Shown in pieces: positions 43,900 through 55,118 of a stretch of DNA of 64,000 bases. Location: the NCBI GenBank assembly GCA_902600485.1, contig CACKJD010000002.1, positions 1 through 64,000 of the forward strand, in the 5' to 3' direction. A program made the translations under genes and the position numbers. The notes beneath the pieces were generated by a model that was not told the origin of the DNA, did not search any database, and saw only the letters and a list, made by a program, of their open reading frames with translations. Numbering within the stretch: position 1 is the first letter of the stretch; each line of letters begins with the position of its first letter. Source of the DNA: an uncultured Pelagibacteraceae bacterium (GTDB lineage Bacteria; Pseudomonadota; Alphaproteobacteria; Pelagibacterales; Pelagibacteraceae).

Positions 43900-43927
43900 T
43901 TTATAGTGATTATTTTTTAATTATCAA
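43900..43927 (-). promoter_or_regulatory. Sigma70-type promoter of tRNA-Lys
   Basis: On the minus strand TTGATA (43927-43922) and TATAAA (43905-43900), with a 16-nt spacer, lie 14 nt upstream of the tRNA in the gap after tgt. Confidence 0.55.
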
Positions 43928-43936
43928 TGCGAAATT

Positions 43937-45049
43937 TTATAACTTATTAGCATATTTCCTATAAAACTTGGTAAAAGTGCCTCTTTTAATATTCTTTCTA
44001 ATTTCACTCATTAATTCTTGATAAAAATTAATATTATTTAATGTCAGAATCATAGAGCCCAACATTTCATTAGTGTTGAATAAGTGATTAATATAATTTT
44101 TAGAGTATTTATTTAAATCAAATATTTTTACTGATTCATCGAGTGGTTTGTTGTCTTTTTTGTATTTTGCGTTTCTAATATTCACTCTTCCATTCCAAGT
44201 AAACGCTAGGCCTGTTCTTCCAGCCCTAGTTGGTAATACACAATCAAACATATCAACGCCGCGCATTACAGATCCAAGTATATCTGAAGGTGTTCCAACA
44301 CCCATTAAATATCTAGGTTTATTGATAGGCATGTAGTTCTTAAGATAATCTAAAACCTTAAACATCTCTTTTTGAGAGTCTCCTACGGCCAATCCACCTA
44401 TAGCATATCCATCAAACCCGATTTTTGTTAGTTCTTTTAATGACTTTAATCTAAGATCATTAAATAAACCTCCTTGAACAATACCAAAGAGGGCTTTGTG
44501 TTTATTTCTTCCAAATTCTTTTTTTGATCGTTTCGCCCATTCTGTTGATAGATTTACAGCATTCAAAATCGTGTCATAGCTTAATGTTTTCCTTGGGCAT
44601 TCATCTAGCACCATAACAATATCTGAGTTTAGCTTTTTTTGTATTTTAATACTTTGTTCTGGGCTTAATATGAATTTTTTTCCATCAATATGGGAATTAA
44701 ATATTGCACCTTTAGATCTATCAATTTTGTTTAACTTAGATAATGACATAATTTGATAGCCGCCAGAATCAGTTAAGATTGGTACTTTGCAGTTCATAAA
44801 ATTATGTAGACCACCAGCTTTTTTAACTCTATCTGCACCGGGTCTAATCATTAAATGATAGGTATTAGATAAAACAATTTGACTTCCAGCTTTAATAACA
44901 TCTTTAATAAATGTACCTTTAACAGTTGCCTGGGTTCCAACTGGCATAAATACTGGAGTGTCTATTGTACCACGGCTAGTAATTATTTTTCCAAGTCTTG
45001 CAAATTTTTCTTTTTTAAGAACATTAAAATTAAATTTTTTTAATGTCAT
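43937..45049 (-). CDS. tgt: tRNA-guanine transglycosylase with all four zinc ligands replaced
   Basis: Exchanges guanine for preQ1 at the wobble position of GUN-anticodon tRNAs. Catalytic parts are intact: TDSGGYQ (Asp94), IGGLAVGD, and the nucleophile Asp269 in MFDCVLPTRAGR. The C-terminal zinc site is not: where the family has P-L-D-x-x-C-x-C-x-x-C, this protein reads PLDESVKIFDL (V307, I309, L312), and the zinc His of TIHN is Asn338 in LTLNNINFY. The surrounding fold pattern (KYSKNYINHLFNTNEMLG) is kept, so the domain is present without the metal. First of tgt-ppi-coaD-gyrA. Confidence 0.94.
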   Translation of the reverse strand: MTLKKFNFNVLKKEKFARLGKIITSRGTIDTPVFMPVGTQATVKGTFIKDVIKAGSQIVLSNTYHLMIRPGADRVKKAGGLHNFMNCKVPILTDSGGYQIMSLSKLNKIDRSKGAIFNSHIDGKKFILSPEQSIKIQKKLNSDIVMVLDECPRKTLSYDTILNAVNLSTEWAKRSKKEFGRNKHKALFGIVQGGLFNDLRLKSLKELTKIGFDGYAIGGLAVGDSQKEMFKVLDYLKNYMPINKPRYLMGVGTPSDILGSVMRGVDMFDCVLPTRAGRTGLAFTWNGRVNIRNAKYKKDNKPLDESVKIFDLNKYSKNYINHLFNTNEMLGSMILTLNNINFYQELMSEIRKNIKRGTFTKFYRKYANKL

Positions 45050-45058
45050 TAATTAAAA

Positions 45059-45610
45059 TTATTCTGATTTAAAAGATATTATCTTATCTGGATCAGTCAC
45101 AGCTCCGTTATTATTCGAGTCGCCTCTTTTAATTTTATCAACAAATTCCATTCCACTAATTACTTTACCGAATACAGTATATTGTCTGTCTAAAAATGGA
45201 GCTGGTTGAAAACAAATAAAAAATTGACTATTAGCGCTATCTGGGTTTTGAGATCTGGCCATAGACAATGTTCCTCTTTCATGTGGTAAATTATTAAATT
45301 CGGCTTTTAAATCTGGTAAATCAGAACCGCCCATACCTGCTCTACTCAAATTAAATTCTTTACTGTCCGAATTACCAAATTGTACATCACCTGTTTGAGC
45401 CATAAATCCATCTATTACTCTATGAAATACAACACCGTCATATTTTCCAGAATTTGCTAATTCTTTTATTCTCTTAACATGACCTGGAGCTACATCTGGA
45501 AATAATTCAATTTTCACCTCACCGTCTTTTAATTTTAAAATCATAGTATTTTCCTCCGCTGATAAATTAGAACTAATAAATAAAAATATTAAGATTAATA
45601 CTCTAATCAT
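45059..45610 (-). CDS. Peptidyl-prolyl cis-trans isomerase, cyclophilin type, exported
   Basis: A 183-aa cyclophilin. Residues 1-18 (MIRVLILIFLFISSNLSA) are a Sec signal, so it is periplasmic. FHRVIDGFMAQTGD, MARSQNPDSANSQFFIC and FLDRQYTVFGKVISGMEFVDKI hold the catalytic Arg and the Phe, Gln and Trp/Leu pocket positions. It overlaps coaD by 8 nt and lies in the conserved tgt-ppi-coaD-gyrA run. Confidence 0.95.
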   Translation of the reverse strand: MIRVLILIFLFISSNLSAEENTMILKLKDGEVKIELFPDVAPGHVKRIKELANSGKYDGVVFHRVIDGFMAQTGDVQFGNSDSKEFNLSRAGMGGSDLPDLKAEFNNLPHERGTLSMARSQNPDSANSQFFICFQPAPFLDRQYTVFGKVISGMEFVDKIKRGDSNNNGAVTDPDKIISFKSE

Positions 45611-46097
45611 TTAATTTTTGTTTTAAATGTTTTAATACACTTTTTGTAGTAAATTTTTTCACATTTCCTTTTAAATCGGCAATCTCTTTTACTAATTTAG
45701 ATGAAATAATTTGATTCTGAGGGTCAGACATTAAAAATACAGTTTCAATTTTATCATTTAATTTTTTATTCATTCCAGAAAGTTGAAACTCGTATTCAAA
45801 ATCTGAAGTTGCTCTAAGTCCCCTAAGGATCACGTTGGATTTCATTTTTTTACAAAAATCAGTCGTTAAAGTATTAAATGTTACTACTTTTATTTGCTTC
45901 TTTTTAAATTTAAGATCACTAAAAAGAGATTTTTTTACTAAATATTCTCTCTCTTCAGCTGAAAATAAATATTCCTTATTATTACCATCTGAAATTGCAA
46001 TTATAAGATTATCAAAAATATTTAATGCTTTTTTAATTAAATCTATATGTCCAAAGGTAATTGGGTCAAATGTTCCTGGATAAATAACTTTTTTCAT
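45603..46097 (-). CDS. coaD: Phosphopantetheine adenylyltransferase
   Basis: Fourth step of coenzyme A synthesis. PGTFDPITFGHIDLIKKA carries the T/H-x-G-H nucleotide motif at residues 7-22, then RGLRATSDFEYEFQLSGMNK and ISSKLVKEIADLKGNV near the C-terminus. The 164 aa are standard. Shares one base with gyrA and overlaps the cyclophilin gene. Confidence 0.96.
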   Translation of the reverse strand: MKKVIYPGTFDPITFGHIDLIKKALNIFDNLIIAISDGNNKEYLFSAEEREYLVKKSLFSDLKFKKKQIKVVTFNTLTTDFCKKMKSNVILRGLRATSDFEYEFQLSGMNKKLNDKIETVFLMSDPQNQIISSKLVKEIADLKGNVKKFTTKSVLKHLKQKLND

Positions 46098-48640
46098 TAT
46101 ATTAAGTTATCATCAATTTTTATTGCTGAAACAACTTTTTCATCTCCCGATAATCTGATTATTCTAACTCCTTGTGTATTACGTCCAGCAATTCTTATTT
46201 CTTTAACCGCAACTCTAATCACTCTTCCCTTGTTTGTAGATATCAAAATTTCATCACCCTCAAAAACTGGGAACGAAGAAGACACATTTCCATTTCTAGA
46301 GGAATTGACTATACCTATTATTCCTTTTCCTCCTCTATTTGTTACTCTAAAGTCATTTGAAGCTGTTCTTTTTCCAAAGCCGTTTTCAGTGATTGATAAA
46401 ATAAATTTATCACCTTTTTTTCCATTTTTTGTATCTTTATCAATAGTAGACAACGATACGATCATATCTTTTTCTTTTAGGTTTATACCTCTTATTCCCT
46501 TAGAAGATCTGCCTTTAAATAATCTAATCTTTTCAACATTAAATCTTATAGATTTACCGTTTAGTGAACTAAGTATAATATCTTGATCCTCTCTACATAT
46601 TTTTACGCCGATAATTTTGTCGTCAGGATCAAGTTTCATCGCAATTTTTCCAGATGCGTTTATATTAATAAAATCTTCAAGAGAGTTTTTTCTTATTTTG
46701 CCTTTTGAGGTTGCAAACACTATATTAAGATTTTTCCACTCTGATTTTTCTTCAGGCAAAGGCATTATAGAGCTTATAGATTGATGGTTTTTTAAAGGTA
46801 AAATGTTATACAAAGACTTGCCTCTTGAAATAGAAGTGCCCTCAGGTATTTTCCACGCTTTTAATTTATATACTAGTCCTTCTGTTGAAAAAAAGAGAAC
46901 TGATGTATGTGTGTTTACGGATAAAGTTTGCACAACAGAGTCTTGTTCTCTTGTTTTAATTCCAGCCTTTCCCTTACCACCTCTTTTCTGTGCTTTTACA
47001 CTGCTTAAAGCACCTCGTTTAATGTAACCTTGTAGAGTTACAGTTATAATCACAGATTCTTTTTGAATAGTTTCCTCAATATCGTAATTTAATATAGCAT
47101 CAATTATTTTTGTTCTCCTTGGATTAGAGTATTTTTCTTTTATTAAATTCAAATCGTTATTGATTACTTTTAATAATTCTTTTCTAGAAGTTAGAATCTT
47201 TTTATATTGGATAATTAAGTCAGACAATTTTTTAATCTCAGTTTCTATTTCATTGATACCTAGTGCTGTAAGCTTTTGCAATCTTAATTCTAAAATAGAA
47301 TTTACCTGATCTAATGAAAAAGAATATGCTGTGATAGTATTTTTTTTCTCTATAAGTTTTATAAATTTTTGAGTTGATTTAATTTTCCATTTTGTTTTAA
47401 TTAATGTTTCTTTTGCGATTTCAGGATTTTTTGAATTTCTAATTATCTTAATAATCTTATCAATATTTTCAACAGCTACAGAAAGACCGATTAAAATGTG
47501 AGCTCTGTCTTCTGCTTTTTTTAAATCAAATTTTGTTTTTTTTGTTACTACGTCTTCTCTAAATTTTAGAAAAGACTCTAAAAAGTCTTTTAAATTACAA
47601 TTCTTTGGTTTCTTGTCTACGATTGCTAAAGTATTAAAACTAAATGAAGACTCTAAAGATGTGTATTTATAAAGTTGTCTTTTAACAGTTTCTGGTTCAG
47701 TGTTTCTTTTTAAATCTATTGCAACTCTAATCCCTTCCCTATTCGACTCATCTCTAATATCGCTTATACCTTCAATTTTTTTATCTCTTATTAATTCTAC
47801 AATCTTTTCATTTAATACAGATTTGTTTATTTGATAGGGAATATTTGTAATTACTAATCTTTCTTTGCCATTTTTTAACTGCTCTATATTGATATCGCCT
47901 CTAATTTTAAAAGAACCTCTGCCTGTTTTATAACCTGTTTTGATTATATCTTTACCAATGATTGTTCCACCAGTTGGAAAATCTGGGCCAGGTATATGTT
48001 TCATTAATTCATTAATTTTAATATCTTTATTATTAATTAAAGCTTGTGTGGCATTTATTACCTCACCAAGATTATGTGGTGGTATACTAGTCGCCATTCC
48101 CACTGCTATTCCTCCAGCACCATTAACTAATAAATTTGGATATTGAGCTGGTAAGACAACTGGTTCTTTTTCTGTTTCATCGTAATTGCTTTTAAAATCT
48201 ACAGTATTTTTTTCTATATCCTCAATTAAATACTCAGCTATTTTGGAAAGTCTGGTTTCTGTATATCTCATTGCAGCAGGCGGATCACCATCGACAGAAC
48301 CAAAGTTTCCTTGTCCATCAATCAGTGGAACACTCATTGAAAAATCTTGTACCATTCTGACTAAAGCATCATAAACAGCTTGATCCCCATGAGGATGATA
48401 TTTACCAATAACATCACCAACAATTCTGGCAGATTTTCTAAATTGTTTTGACCAATCAAAACCTCCTTTGTACATGGCATAAATTATTCTTCTGTGTACT
48501 GGTTTTAATCCATCTCTAATATCAGGTAATGCTCTGCTAACAATAACGCTCATCGCGTATGATAAGTATGACGAGCTCATCTCGTCGTACATAGCAATAG
48601 GTTTTATTTTAGATTTTTGATCTATTTCACTTTTGTCCAT
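46097..48640 (-). CDS. gyrA: DNA gyrase subunit A
   Basis: Cuts and rejoins DNA to introduce negative supercoils together with Gyr[36 protein letters not shown] is the N-terminal core, the active-site Tyr is in [13 protein letters not shown] near residue 120, and the C-terminal beta-pinwheel contains the GyrA box as [10 protein letters not shown] (family QRRGGKG), which marks gyrase rather than topoisomerase IV. Length 847 aa. It lies 5 nt after ssb. Confidence 0.97.
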   Translation of the reverse strand: MDKSEIDQKSKIKPIAMYDEMSSSYLSYAMSVIVSRALPDIRDGLKPVHRRIIYAMYKGGFDWSKQFRKSARIVGDVIGKYHPHGDQAVYDALVRMVQDFSMSVPLIDGQGNFGSVDGDPPAAMRYTETRLSKIAEYLIEDIEKNTVDFKSNYDETEKEPVVLPAQYPNLLVNGAGGIAVGMATSIPPHNLGEVINATQALINNKDIKINELMKHIPGPDFPTGGTIIGKDIIKTGYKTGRGSFKIRGDINIEQLKNGKERLVITNIPYQINKSVLNEKIVELIRDKKIEGISDIRDESNREGIRVAIDLKRNTEPETVKRQLYKYTSLESSFSFNTLAIVDKKPKNCNLKDFLESFLKFREDVVTKKTKFDLKKAEDRAHILIGLSVAVENIDKIIKIIRNSKNPEIAKETLIKTKWKIKSTQKFIKLIEKKNTITAYSFSLDQVNSILELRLQKLTALGINEIETEIKKLSDLIIQYKKILTSRKELLKVINNDLNLIKEKYSNPRRTKIIDAILNYDIEETIQKESVIITVTLQGYIKRGALSSVKAQKRGGKGKAGIKTREQDSVVQTLSVNTHTSVLFFSTEGLVYKLKAWKIPEGTSISRGKSLYNILPLKNHQSISSIMPLPEEKSEWKNLNIVFATSKGKIRKNSLEDFININASGKIAMKLDPDDKIIGVKICREDQDIILSSLNGKSIRFNVEKIRLFKGRSSKGIRGINLKEKDMIVSLSTIDKDTKNGKKGDKFILSITENGFGKRTASNDFRVTNRGGKGIIGIVNSSRNGNVSSSFPVFEGDEILISTNKGRVIRVAVKEIRIAGRNTQGVRIIRLSGDEKVVSAIKIDDNLI

Positions 48641-48645
48641 AAAAG

Positions 48646-49089
48646 TTAAAAAGGTATATCATCGTCAAGATTACTATCTGTTATTTGCGATACTTCTTGA
48701 TTGTTATTTGATGAAGTTAAATTAGAAGCGCCACCGCCACCCCCTAACATTGTCAGTGATGAGTTGTAACCTTGTATAACAATTTCAGTAGAATATTTAT
48801 CTTGGCCAGATTGTTCATCTTTCCATTTTCTAGTTGTCAATTGACCTTCAACATAAATTTGAGCACCTTTTTTCAGATATTGTTGTACCACGTTTACTAA
48901 GCCCTCATTAAATACAACCACACGGTGCCATTCAGTTTTTTCTTTTTTTTCTCCAGTGTTTTTATCTTTCCAGCTTTGGCTAGTAGCTAAACTAAGTCTA
49001 GCAACACTTTTACCGTTAACCATTTGTTTAATTTCAGGATCTGCGCCTAATCGTCCAATTAATAGTACTTTATTTAAACTTCCAGCCAT
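48646..49089 (-). CDS. ssb: Single-stranded DNA-binding protein
   Basis: A 147-aa tetrameric SSB. The OB fold starts [18 protein letters not shown] and includes [37 protein letters not shown]. The Gly/Asn-rich linker leads to the acidic tip DDDIPF, the binding site for partner proteins. It precedes gyrA on the same strand and is divergent from uvrA. Confidence 0.97.
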   Translation of the reverse strand: MAGSLNKVLLIGRLGADPEIKQMVNGKSVARLSLATSQSWKDKNTGEKKEKTEWHRVVVFNEGLVNVVQQYLKKGAQIYVEGQLTTRKWKDEQSGQDKYSTEIVIQGYNSSLTMLGGGGGASNLTSSNNNQEVSQITDSNLDDDIPF

Positions 49090-49106
49090 AATATTTTAAT
49101 GATTTT

Positions 49107-49115
49107 ATTATATCA
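49107..49115 (-). promoter_or_regulatory. Extended -10 promoter for ssb-gyrA
   Basis: On the minus strand TGA-TATAAT (49115-49107) is a perfect -10 with the TG extension, 17 nt before the ssb start codon. A clear -35 is not seen. It lies in the 74-nt gap shared with divergent uvrA. Confidence 0.45.
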
Positions 49116-49163
49116 TAGAAAAGGTTTGATTATTAATAATATTGAAGTAAAGCAACAAAAAAG

Positions 49164-52040
49164 ATGATTAAAAAGATAGTTATTAAAGGGGCAAAAGAAC
49201 ATAATTTGAGGAATATTTCTTTGGATATTCCAAAAGATAAATTTGTAGTAATAACTGGTCTGTCAGGATCAGGAAAATCATCTCTAGCTTTTGATACTAT
49301 CTATGCCGAAGGTCAAAGAAGATATGTTGAAAGTTTATCAGCTTATGCAAGACAATTTTTAGATAAAATGAAAAAGCCTAAAGTTGATTTAATCGAAGGT
49401 CTAAGTCCTGCAATATCTATTGAACAAAAAAATACATCAAAAAATCCCAGATCAACAGTAGCGACTGTTACTGAAATATATGATTATATGAGAGTATTAT
49501 TTGCAAGAGTTGGTATCCCCTACTCACCATTTACTGGTAAAGAAATAAAATCACAAACAGTAACTCAAATTGTTGATAAGATTAAAACTTTGCCGAAAAA
49601 AAGCACTATTTATCTTTTTTCACCGATTGTGAGAGGTCGAAAGGGAGAATATAAAAAAGAAATTTTATCTTATAAAAAAAGAGGTTTTCGAAAAATTAAG
49701 ATTGATGGGAAAATTTATGAGATAGATAATATTCCAGAATTAAATAAAAAAATAAAGCATGAAATAGAAATATTAGTTGATAGAATTATACTAAATTCTG
49801 ATTTAGGTAATCGTTTAGCCGAAAGTATAGAAACCTCACTTAATTTGTCTAATGGATTATTATATGTAGAATACGAAAATGAAACATTGCCAGCTAAATT
49901 TAGAAAAAAAGAAAAAATAATATTTTCGTCTAAATTTGCATGTCCTGAAAGTGGTTTTACTATAGAAGAAATTGAGCCAAGATTATTTTCATTTAATAGT
50001 CCATATGGAGCATGTGTTGAATGTGATGGTATTGGTATAAAATTAAATGTGGATCCTAATCTTGTTGTTCCAAATGAAAAAAAGACAATTGCTGAAGGTG
50101 CAATTGAACCATGGTCTAAATCAAGCTCACTATATTATGCTCAAACATTATCGTCGTTAGCAAAACACTATAATTTTTCTTTAGATGAAAAATGGTCAAA
50201 ATTACCAAAAAAAATAAAGGATATAATTTTATATGGTTCAGATGAAGAGGAAATTAAATTTTCTTACGATGATGGATATGAAAAATATTCACATAAAAAA
50301 ACTTTTGAAGGTGTAGTAAATAATCTTGAAAGAAGATATTTAGAGACTGATAGTGATTGGAAAAGAGAGGAAATATCACAATATCAATCAGATACTAAAT
50401 GTGAGGCTTGTAACGGGTATAGATTAAAAGAAGAGGCATTATGTGTAAAAATAGACAATCAACACATAAGTGAAATATCTGAAAAATCTATTATAGATGC
50501 TGAAAAATGGTTTAAATCTTTAAATGAAAAATTAGATGCAAGACAAATAAAAATTGCAGAACACATTCTAAAAGAAATAAATGAAAGACTAAATTTTTTA
50601 TTAAATGTTGGATTAGATTATTTAACTTTATCAAGAGAGTCAGGAACTTTATCTGGTGGAGAATCTCAAAGAATTAGGTTAGCTTCCCAAATTGGTTCTG
50701 GTCTAACCGGTGTTCTTTATGTGCTGGATGAACCATCTATTGGTCTTCATCAGAAAGACAATGTAAAATTAATTAATGCTTTAAAAAGATTAAGAGATTT
50801 AGGTAACACTGTAATTGTAGTAGAGCATGACACTGAGACAATTGAAAATTCAGATTACATCATTGATTTAGGCCCAGAGGCTGGAAGTAAAGGTGGAGAA
50901 GTTATAGCTCATGGTGGATTAGATGAGATAAAGAAAAATGAAAAAAGTATAACTGGTAAATACTTATGTAATAAATTTTATATACCAATACCAAAAAAGA
51001 GAAGATTGAGTAAGAATGGAAGATTTTTACAGATTCTTGGTGCCTCAGGTAATAATCTAAAAAACGTTGATCTAAAAATTCCTTTTGGGACTTTTACTTG
51101 TATCACTGGAGTATCGGGTAGTGGTAAATCTACTTTAATTTTACAAACGTTATTTAATGCTTTGAATATGAGTTTGAATAATAACAAATCTAGAAAAATT
51201 CCTATGCCATTTAAGGGATTTAAAGGAATTGAACTGATAGATAAAGTAATTGATATTGACCAATCACCAATAGGTAGAACTCCAAGATCTAACCCTGCTA
51301 CTTACACAGCTGCTTTTGGACCGATAAGAGATTGGTTTACTAATTTACCAGAGTCTAAAAGTAGAGGATATAAACCAGGTAGATTTTCATTTAACGTTAA
51401 AGGTGGTCGATGTGAAGCTTGTGAAGGAGATGGTGTTATAACTTATGAAATGCATTTCCTTCCTGACGTATATGTAACATGTGATGAATGTAAAGGAAGT
51501 AGATACAATAGAGAAACTTTAGAAATTAAATTTAAAAATAAAAGTATAGCAGATGTATTAAACATGACCGTTGACGAAGGTTGTGATTTTTTTGAAAATA
51601 TATCAAATATTAGATCAAAATTACTGACACTTAAAAAAGTAGGACTTGGTTATATAAAAATCGGACAACAGGCAACCACATTATCTGGCGGTGAAGCACA
51701 AAGAATTAAGCTTGCTAAAGAATTATCTAAAAGATCAACAGGTAGAACAATATATATTCTTGATGAACCTACTACAGGATTACATCAACATGACATTAAA
51801 AAACTTTTAGAAATTTTGCATACCTTTGTTGCAACGGGCAATACTGTAATAGTTATAGAGCATAATTTGGATGTGATAAAAACAGCAGATCATATTATAG
51901 ATATGGGCCCCGATGGTGGTGTAAAAGGTGGAGAAATTATCGCAGAGGGAAATCCAGAGAGTATTTGCAATGTTTCTAAAAGCTATACAGGTAAATTTTT
52001 AAAAAATTTACTAAACGGTAAATTTAAAAAAATTGCATAA
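49164..52040 (+). CDS. uvrA: Excinuclease ABC subunit A
   Basis: Damage-recognition ATPase of nucleotide excision repair. Two ABC ATPase units are clear: Walker [15 protein letters not shown] near residue 33 with ABC signature [12 protein letters not shown], and [14 protein letters not shown] near residue 652 with [12 protein letters not shown]. Zinc motifs are kept ([17 protein letters not shown] with CDECKG), so this organism does use zinc in some proteins. The length of 958 aa is normal. Confidence 0.98.
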   Translation: MIKKIVIKGAKEHNLRNISLDIPKDKFVVITGLSGSGKSSLAFDTIYAEGQRRYVESLSAYARQFLDKMKKPKVDLIEGLSPAISIEQKNTSKNPRSTVATVTEIYDYMRVLFARVGIPYSPFTGKEIKSQTVTQIVDKIKTLPKKSTIYLFSPIVRGRKGEYKKEILSYKKRGFRKIKIDGKIYEIDNIPELNKKIKHEIEILVDRIILNSDLGNRLAESIETSLNLSNGLLYVEYENETLPAKFRKKEKIIFSSKFACPESGFTIEEIEPRLFSFNSPYGACVECDGIGIKLNVDPNLVVPNEKKTIAEGAIEPWSKSSSLYYAQTLSSLAKHYNFSLDEKWSKLPKKIKDIILYGSDEEEIKFSYDDGYEKYSHKKTFEGVVNNLERRYLETDSDWKREEISQYQSDTKCEACNGYRLKEEALCVKIDNQHISEISEKSIIDAEKWFKSLNEKLDARQIKIAEHILKEINERLNFLLNVGLDYLTLSRESGTLSGGESQRIRLASQIGSGLTGVLYVLDEPSIGLHQKDNVKLINALKRLRDLGNTVIVVEHDTETIENSDYIIDLGPEAGSKGGEVIAHGGLDEIKKNEKSITGKYLCNKFYIPIPKKRRLSKNGRFLQILGASGNNLKNVDLKIPFGTFTCITGVSGSGKSTLILQTLFNALNMSLNNNKSRKIPMPFKGFKGIELIDKVIDIDQSPIGRTPRSNPATYTAAFGPIRDWFTNLPESKSRGYKPGRFSFNVKGGRCEACEGDGVITYEMHFLPDVYVTCDECKGSRYNRETLEIKFKNKSIADVLNMTVDEGCDFFENISNIRSKLLTLKKVGLGYIKIGQQATTLSGGEAQRIKLAKELSKRSTGRTIYILDEPTTGLHQHDIKKLLEILHTFVATGNTVIVIEHNLDVIKTADHIIDMGPDGGVKGGEIIAEGNPESICNVSKSYTGKFLKNLLNGKFKKIA

Positions 52041-52066
52041 ATAATTAAATTTTGTTATAATTAAAT

Positions 52067-52669
52067 ATGGGAAATATCTTAAGTTCATTATCAAGAACTG
52101 TACATCTATCACTTGCTTTATCTATTGTATTATTTCTAATTTTATTTTTTCAAAATGGTGGTTTTGACTTTGATACATTGTTCTGGAGTTGGTTATTCAG
52201 ATACATCCATGTTTTAGTTGGAATAATGTGGATAGGATTATTGTGGTATTTTAACTTTGTTCAAATACCAAACATGTCTAAAATTCCAGATGAGCATAAA
52301 CCTGCGATAAGTAAGGTAATTGCTCCAGCTGCACTATTTTGGTTTAGATGGGCAGCTCTTGCAACAATCATTTCAGGTTTAATATTAGGTTATATAAACG
52401 GTTATATTCATGATGCTATGACATTAGGTATTATGTCAGGAGGTGGAAAAAGTACTGCGATAGGTATTGGAATGTGGCTGGGTATAATAATGGCATTCAA
52501 TGTTTGGTTTGTTATCTGGCCAAATCAAAAAAAAGCATTAGGAATTGTTGAGGTAGATGCGGACACTAAAGCTAAATCAGCTAGGGTTGCAATGTTATTC
52601 TCTAGAACAAATACTTTGCTTTCATTACCAATGCTTTTAAGCATGGTTGTAGCGCAAAACCTTTACTAA
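52067..52669 (+). CDS. PuuD-like urate hydroxylase-type membrane protein without cytochrome domain
   Basis: A 200-aa protein with five to six membrane segments. FRYIHVLVGIMWIGLLWYFNFVQIP, APAALFWFRWAALATIISGLILGYINGYIH, MWLGIIMAFNVWFVIWPNQKKALGIVE and RTNTLLSLPMLLSMV match the Urate_ox_N membrane family. PuuD urate hydroxylases add a C-terminal cytochrome c domain with CxxCH; none is present here. Function is therefore uncertain; several marine alphaproteobacteria carry such stand-alone proteins. Overlaps secF convergently by 4 nt. Confidence 0.8.
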   Translation: MGNILSSLSRTVHLSLALSIVLFLILFFQNGGFDFDTLFWSWLFRYIHVLVGIMWIGLLWYFNFVQIPNMSKIPDEHKPAISKVIAPAALFWFRWAALATIISGLILGYINGYIHDAMTLGIMSGGGKSTAIGIGMWLGIIMAFNVWFVIWPNQKKALGIVEVDADTKAKSARVAMLFSRTNTLLSLPMLLSMVVAQNLY

Positions 52670-53559
52670 TCTTCCTCTTTAATTAAAGTTTTTTGAGATA
52701 CCTTAAAGTAAACAAGCACTGGATTTGCAATAAATATAGATGAATAAGTTCCAAGTATAACGCCAAGTATCATCGCAAAAGAAAAACCTTTAAGGATTTC
52801 TCCTCCAAAAAAGAAAATAGATAAGAGTGCTAAAAGTGTAGTGACTGATGTTATTAAGGTTCTAGATAATGTTTCGTTAATAGATAAATTCGTTAAATCA
52901 AAAATTTTTATATCTGCATATTTTTTTAAGTTTTCTCTTACTCTATCAAAAATTACAACAGTGTCGTTCATTGAATAACCAACAATTGTTAATACAGCAG
53001 CCACAATTGATAAATTTATCTCTAAACTCAAAAGAGAAAATATACCAAGTGTTATTATAACATCATGGAATATAGCTACTATTGCACCAATACTGAATTG
53101 CCACTCAAATCTAAACCAAATATAAATTAACATAGCAGCCAATGCTATTGCTATCGCCGTCACACCATCTTGCAATAGTTCTGCACTTACTTTTGGTCCG
53201 ACATTTTCAACACGTCTAAAACTGTAATCCTCAAGGTAATTATCTAAATCATTTTTTAAATTTTTGATAAAGTCAGGTTCATTAAGGTCTGACCTTTTAA
53301 ATTTAATTACATAATCACCTTCAGCACCAAATTTTTTCACAGAAAGATCATCTAAATTAAGTTTATTAAACGCTCCTCTAATATCTTCAGTTTTATAATT
53401 AGTATTATCAGATCTTAATTCAATTAAAGTTCCGCCTTTAAAATCTACACCATAATTTAAACCTTTAAATGTTAGAAAGAAAATAGATGTTATGAATAAT
53501 ATTAATGAAATTATATTTGATAGATTATAGTATTTGTTAAACAAGTATTTTCCGGTCAT
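52666..53559 (-). CDS. secF: Protein translocase subunit SecF
   Basis: With SecD it forms the proton-driven auxiliary unit of the Sec translocon. FLTFKGLNYGVDFKGGTLIELR is the first periplasmic domain start. VGPKVSAELLQDGVTAI, RFEWQFSIGAIVAIFHDVIITLGIFS and VGYSMNDTVVIFDRVRENLKKY are the conserved transmembrane motifs. Length 297 aa. Coupled to secD by a 4-nt overlap. Confidence 0.97.
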   Translation of the reverse strand: MTGKYLFNKYYNLSNIISLILFITSIFFLTFKGLNYGVDFKGGTLIELRSDNTNYKTEDIRGAFNKLNLDDLSVKKFGAEGDYVIKFKRSDLNEPDFIKNLKNDLDNYLEDYSFRRVENVGPKVSAELLQDGVTAIAIALAAMLIYIWFRFEWQFSIGAIVAIFHDVIITLGIFSLLSLEINLSIVAAVLTIVGYSMNDTVVIFDRVRENLKKYADIKIFDLTNLSINETLSRTLITSVTTLLALLSIFFFGGEILKGFSFAMILGVILGTYSSIFIANPVLVYFKVSQKTLIKEED

Positions 53560-55109
53560 TTGATAGTCACCTCATTATTTTTATTTTTAATCACATAAAG
53601 AGATGTAAGTAATCGCGCAATGTAATAAACGGAGAATAATGTTGTTAAAATTCCAATTGATAGTGTTACTGAAAAGCCCTTTACAGGACCAGAACCAAAA
53701 ACAAATAGAATTAATGCTGCAATTATTGTTGTTATATTTGCATCTAGGATGGCGGTTCTTGATAAGGTGTATCCATTATCAAATGCAATAACTTTATTTT
53801 TTTCTTTTTTTAATTCTTCCTTAATTCTTTCAAAAATCAAAACGTTAGCATCAACAGCCATACCAACTGTAAGAATAATACCAGCTATGCCAGGTAATGT
53901 TAATGTAGCTTCAAATATGGTTAAGAAACCAAGTAACATGAATAAATTTATTATTAGAGCGAAATTTGAAATTAAGCCAAATAACCTATACTTATAAATC
54001 ATATATAAAATCACTAAAATAAATCCAATTATTAGAGATAAAACTCCAGCTTTAATAGAGTCCTCTCCTAAATCTGGTCCAACAGTACGCTCTTCAATTA
54101 TATCTAAAGGCGCTGGCAAAGCACCTGACCTAAGTAATAATGCAAGGTCAGTTGCTGACTGGAATGTAAATCCGCCTGAAATTTGACCTGATCCGCTTGC
54201 AATTACATCTCTAATTACAGGTGCACTAATAATCTGATTATCTAATACTATTGCTAATTGTTTACCAATTCCGTTTTTTGTAGCTCTTCCAAATTTTCTT
54301 GCACCTAACCTATCTAAAGTAAAACTTACAACCGTTTCATTATTAATATTGTCCATCTGAGGTTTAGCATCTATTAAATTGTCACCGCTTATAATAATTC
54401 TTTTACTAACGTTAAGTTCTTCACCTGTATCAAGATCTTTTAATTTTTCAGAACCAAATGAGGCATCAGTATTTTGAGTTACAAATCTAAATGTTAAATT
54501 TGCAGTTCTTCCTAATAATGATTTTATTCTATCAGGATTATCTAAACCGGGTAACTCTACAGCAATTCTATTTGAACCACTTTTTGTAATACTAGGTTCG
54601 TTAGTTCCAACCTCGTCCACTCTTTTTCTAACAATCTCTATTGCTTGATCTAACAAAGATTGCTCAATTTCAATAATACCGTATTTTGTAAGATTTAATT
54701 CAAATATATTATCAATTAATTCAACATTGTATTGATAAGACTTATAAACATCAAAATAGGGATTTAATTCATTATCATTTTTAAATAATTCTAATATTTT
54801 TTCTTGATCATTTGTATCTGACTTAAATAAAACTTTTTGTTTTCCTAATTTGTAATCAAAAGTTTTAATTTCTTTTTTTTTGAAATAATTACGTACTTGT
54901 GTAAGTTTTGATTGAAGAGTTTGATTAATTACTGGGTTTTTATCTACTTCCAAAAGTAAATATGATCCACCTTGTAAATCAAGACCCAGGTTTACTTTTT
55001 TTTTCAAAAAGAAATCTTCGTTATTAATAAAGTTAGAAATACTAAAAAATATTAAAGAAAGACAAAAAACTATTATTGAAATTATTTTTAATCTCGAAAA
55101 ATATAACAC
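53556..55109 (-). CDS. secD: Protein translocase subunit SecD
   Basis: Sec accessory membrane protein of 517 aa. KVNLGLDLQGGSYLLLEVD, RVDEVGTNEPSITKSGSNRIAVELPGLDNP, the TVGPDLGEDSIKAGVLSLIIGFILVILYM segment and TVGMAVDANVLIFERIKEELKK near residue 420 (containing a D for proton transfer) are family features. It sits in yajC-secD-secF order on the minus strand, 9 nt after yajC. Confidence 0.97.
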   Translation of the reverse strand: MLYFSRLKIISIIVFCLSLIFFSISNFINNEDFFLKKKVNLGLDLQGGSYLLLEVDKNPVINQTLQSKLTQVRNYFKKKEIKTFDYKLGKQKVLFKSDTNDQEKILELFKNDNELNPYFDVYKSYQYNVELIDNIFELNLTKYGIIEIEQSLLDQAIEIVRKRVDEVGTNEPSITKSGSNRIAVELPGLDNPDRIKSLLGRTANLTFRFVTQNTDASFGSEKLKDLDTGEELNVSKRIIISGDNLIDAKPQMDNINNETVVSFTLDRLGARKFGRATKNGIGKQLAIVLDNQIISAPVIRDVIASGSGQISGGFTFQSATDLALLLRSGALPAPLDIIEERTVGPDLGEDSIKAGVLSLIIGFILVILYMIYKYRLFGLISNFALIINLFMLLGFLTIFEATLTLPGIAGIILTVGMAVDANVLIFERIKEELKKEKNKVIAFDNGYTLSRTAILDANITTIIAALILFVFGSGPVKGFSVTLSIGILTTLFSVYYIARLLTSLYVIKNKNNEVTIK

Positions 55110-55118
55110 TTAAATTGA

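Noticed and set aside
46047-46586. Long plus-strand frame opposite gyrA (179 codons)
   Set aside because: It is the antisense shadow of conserved gyrA codons and has no recognisable protein features of its own.
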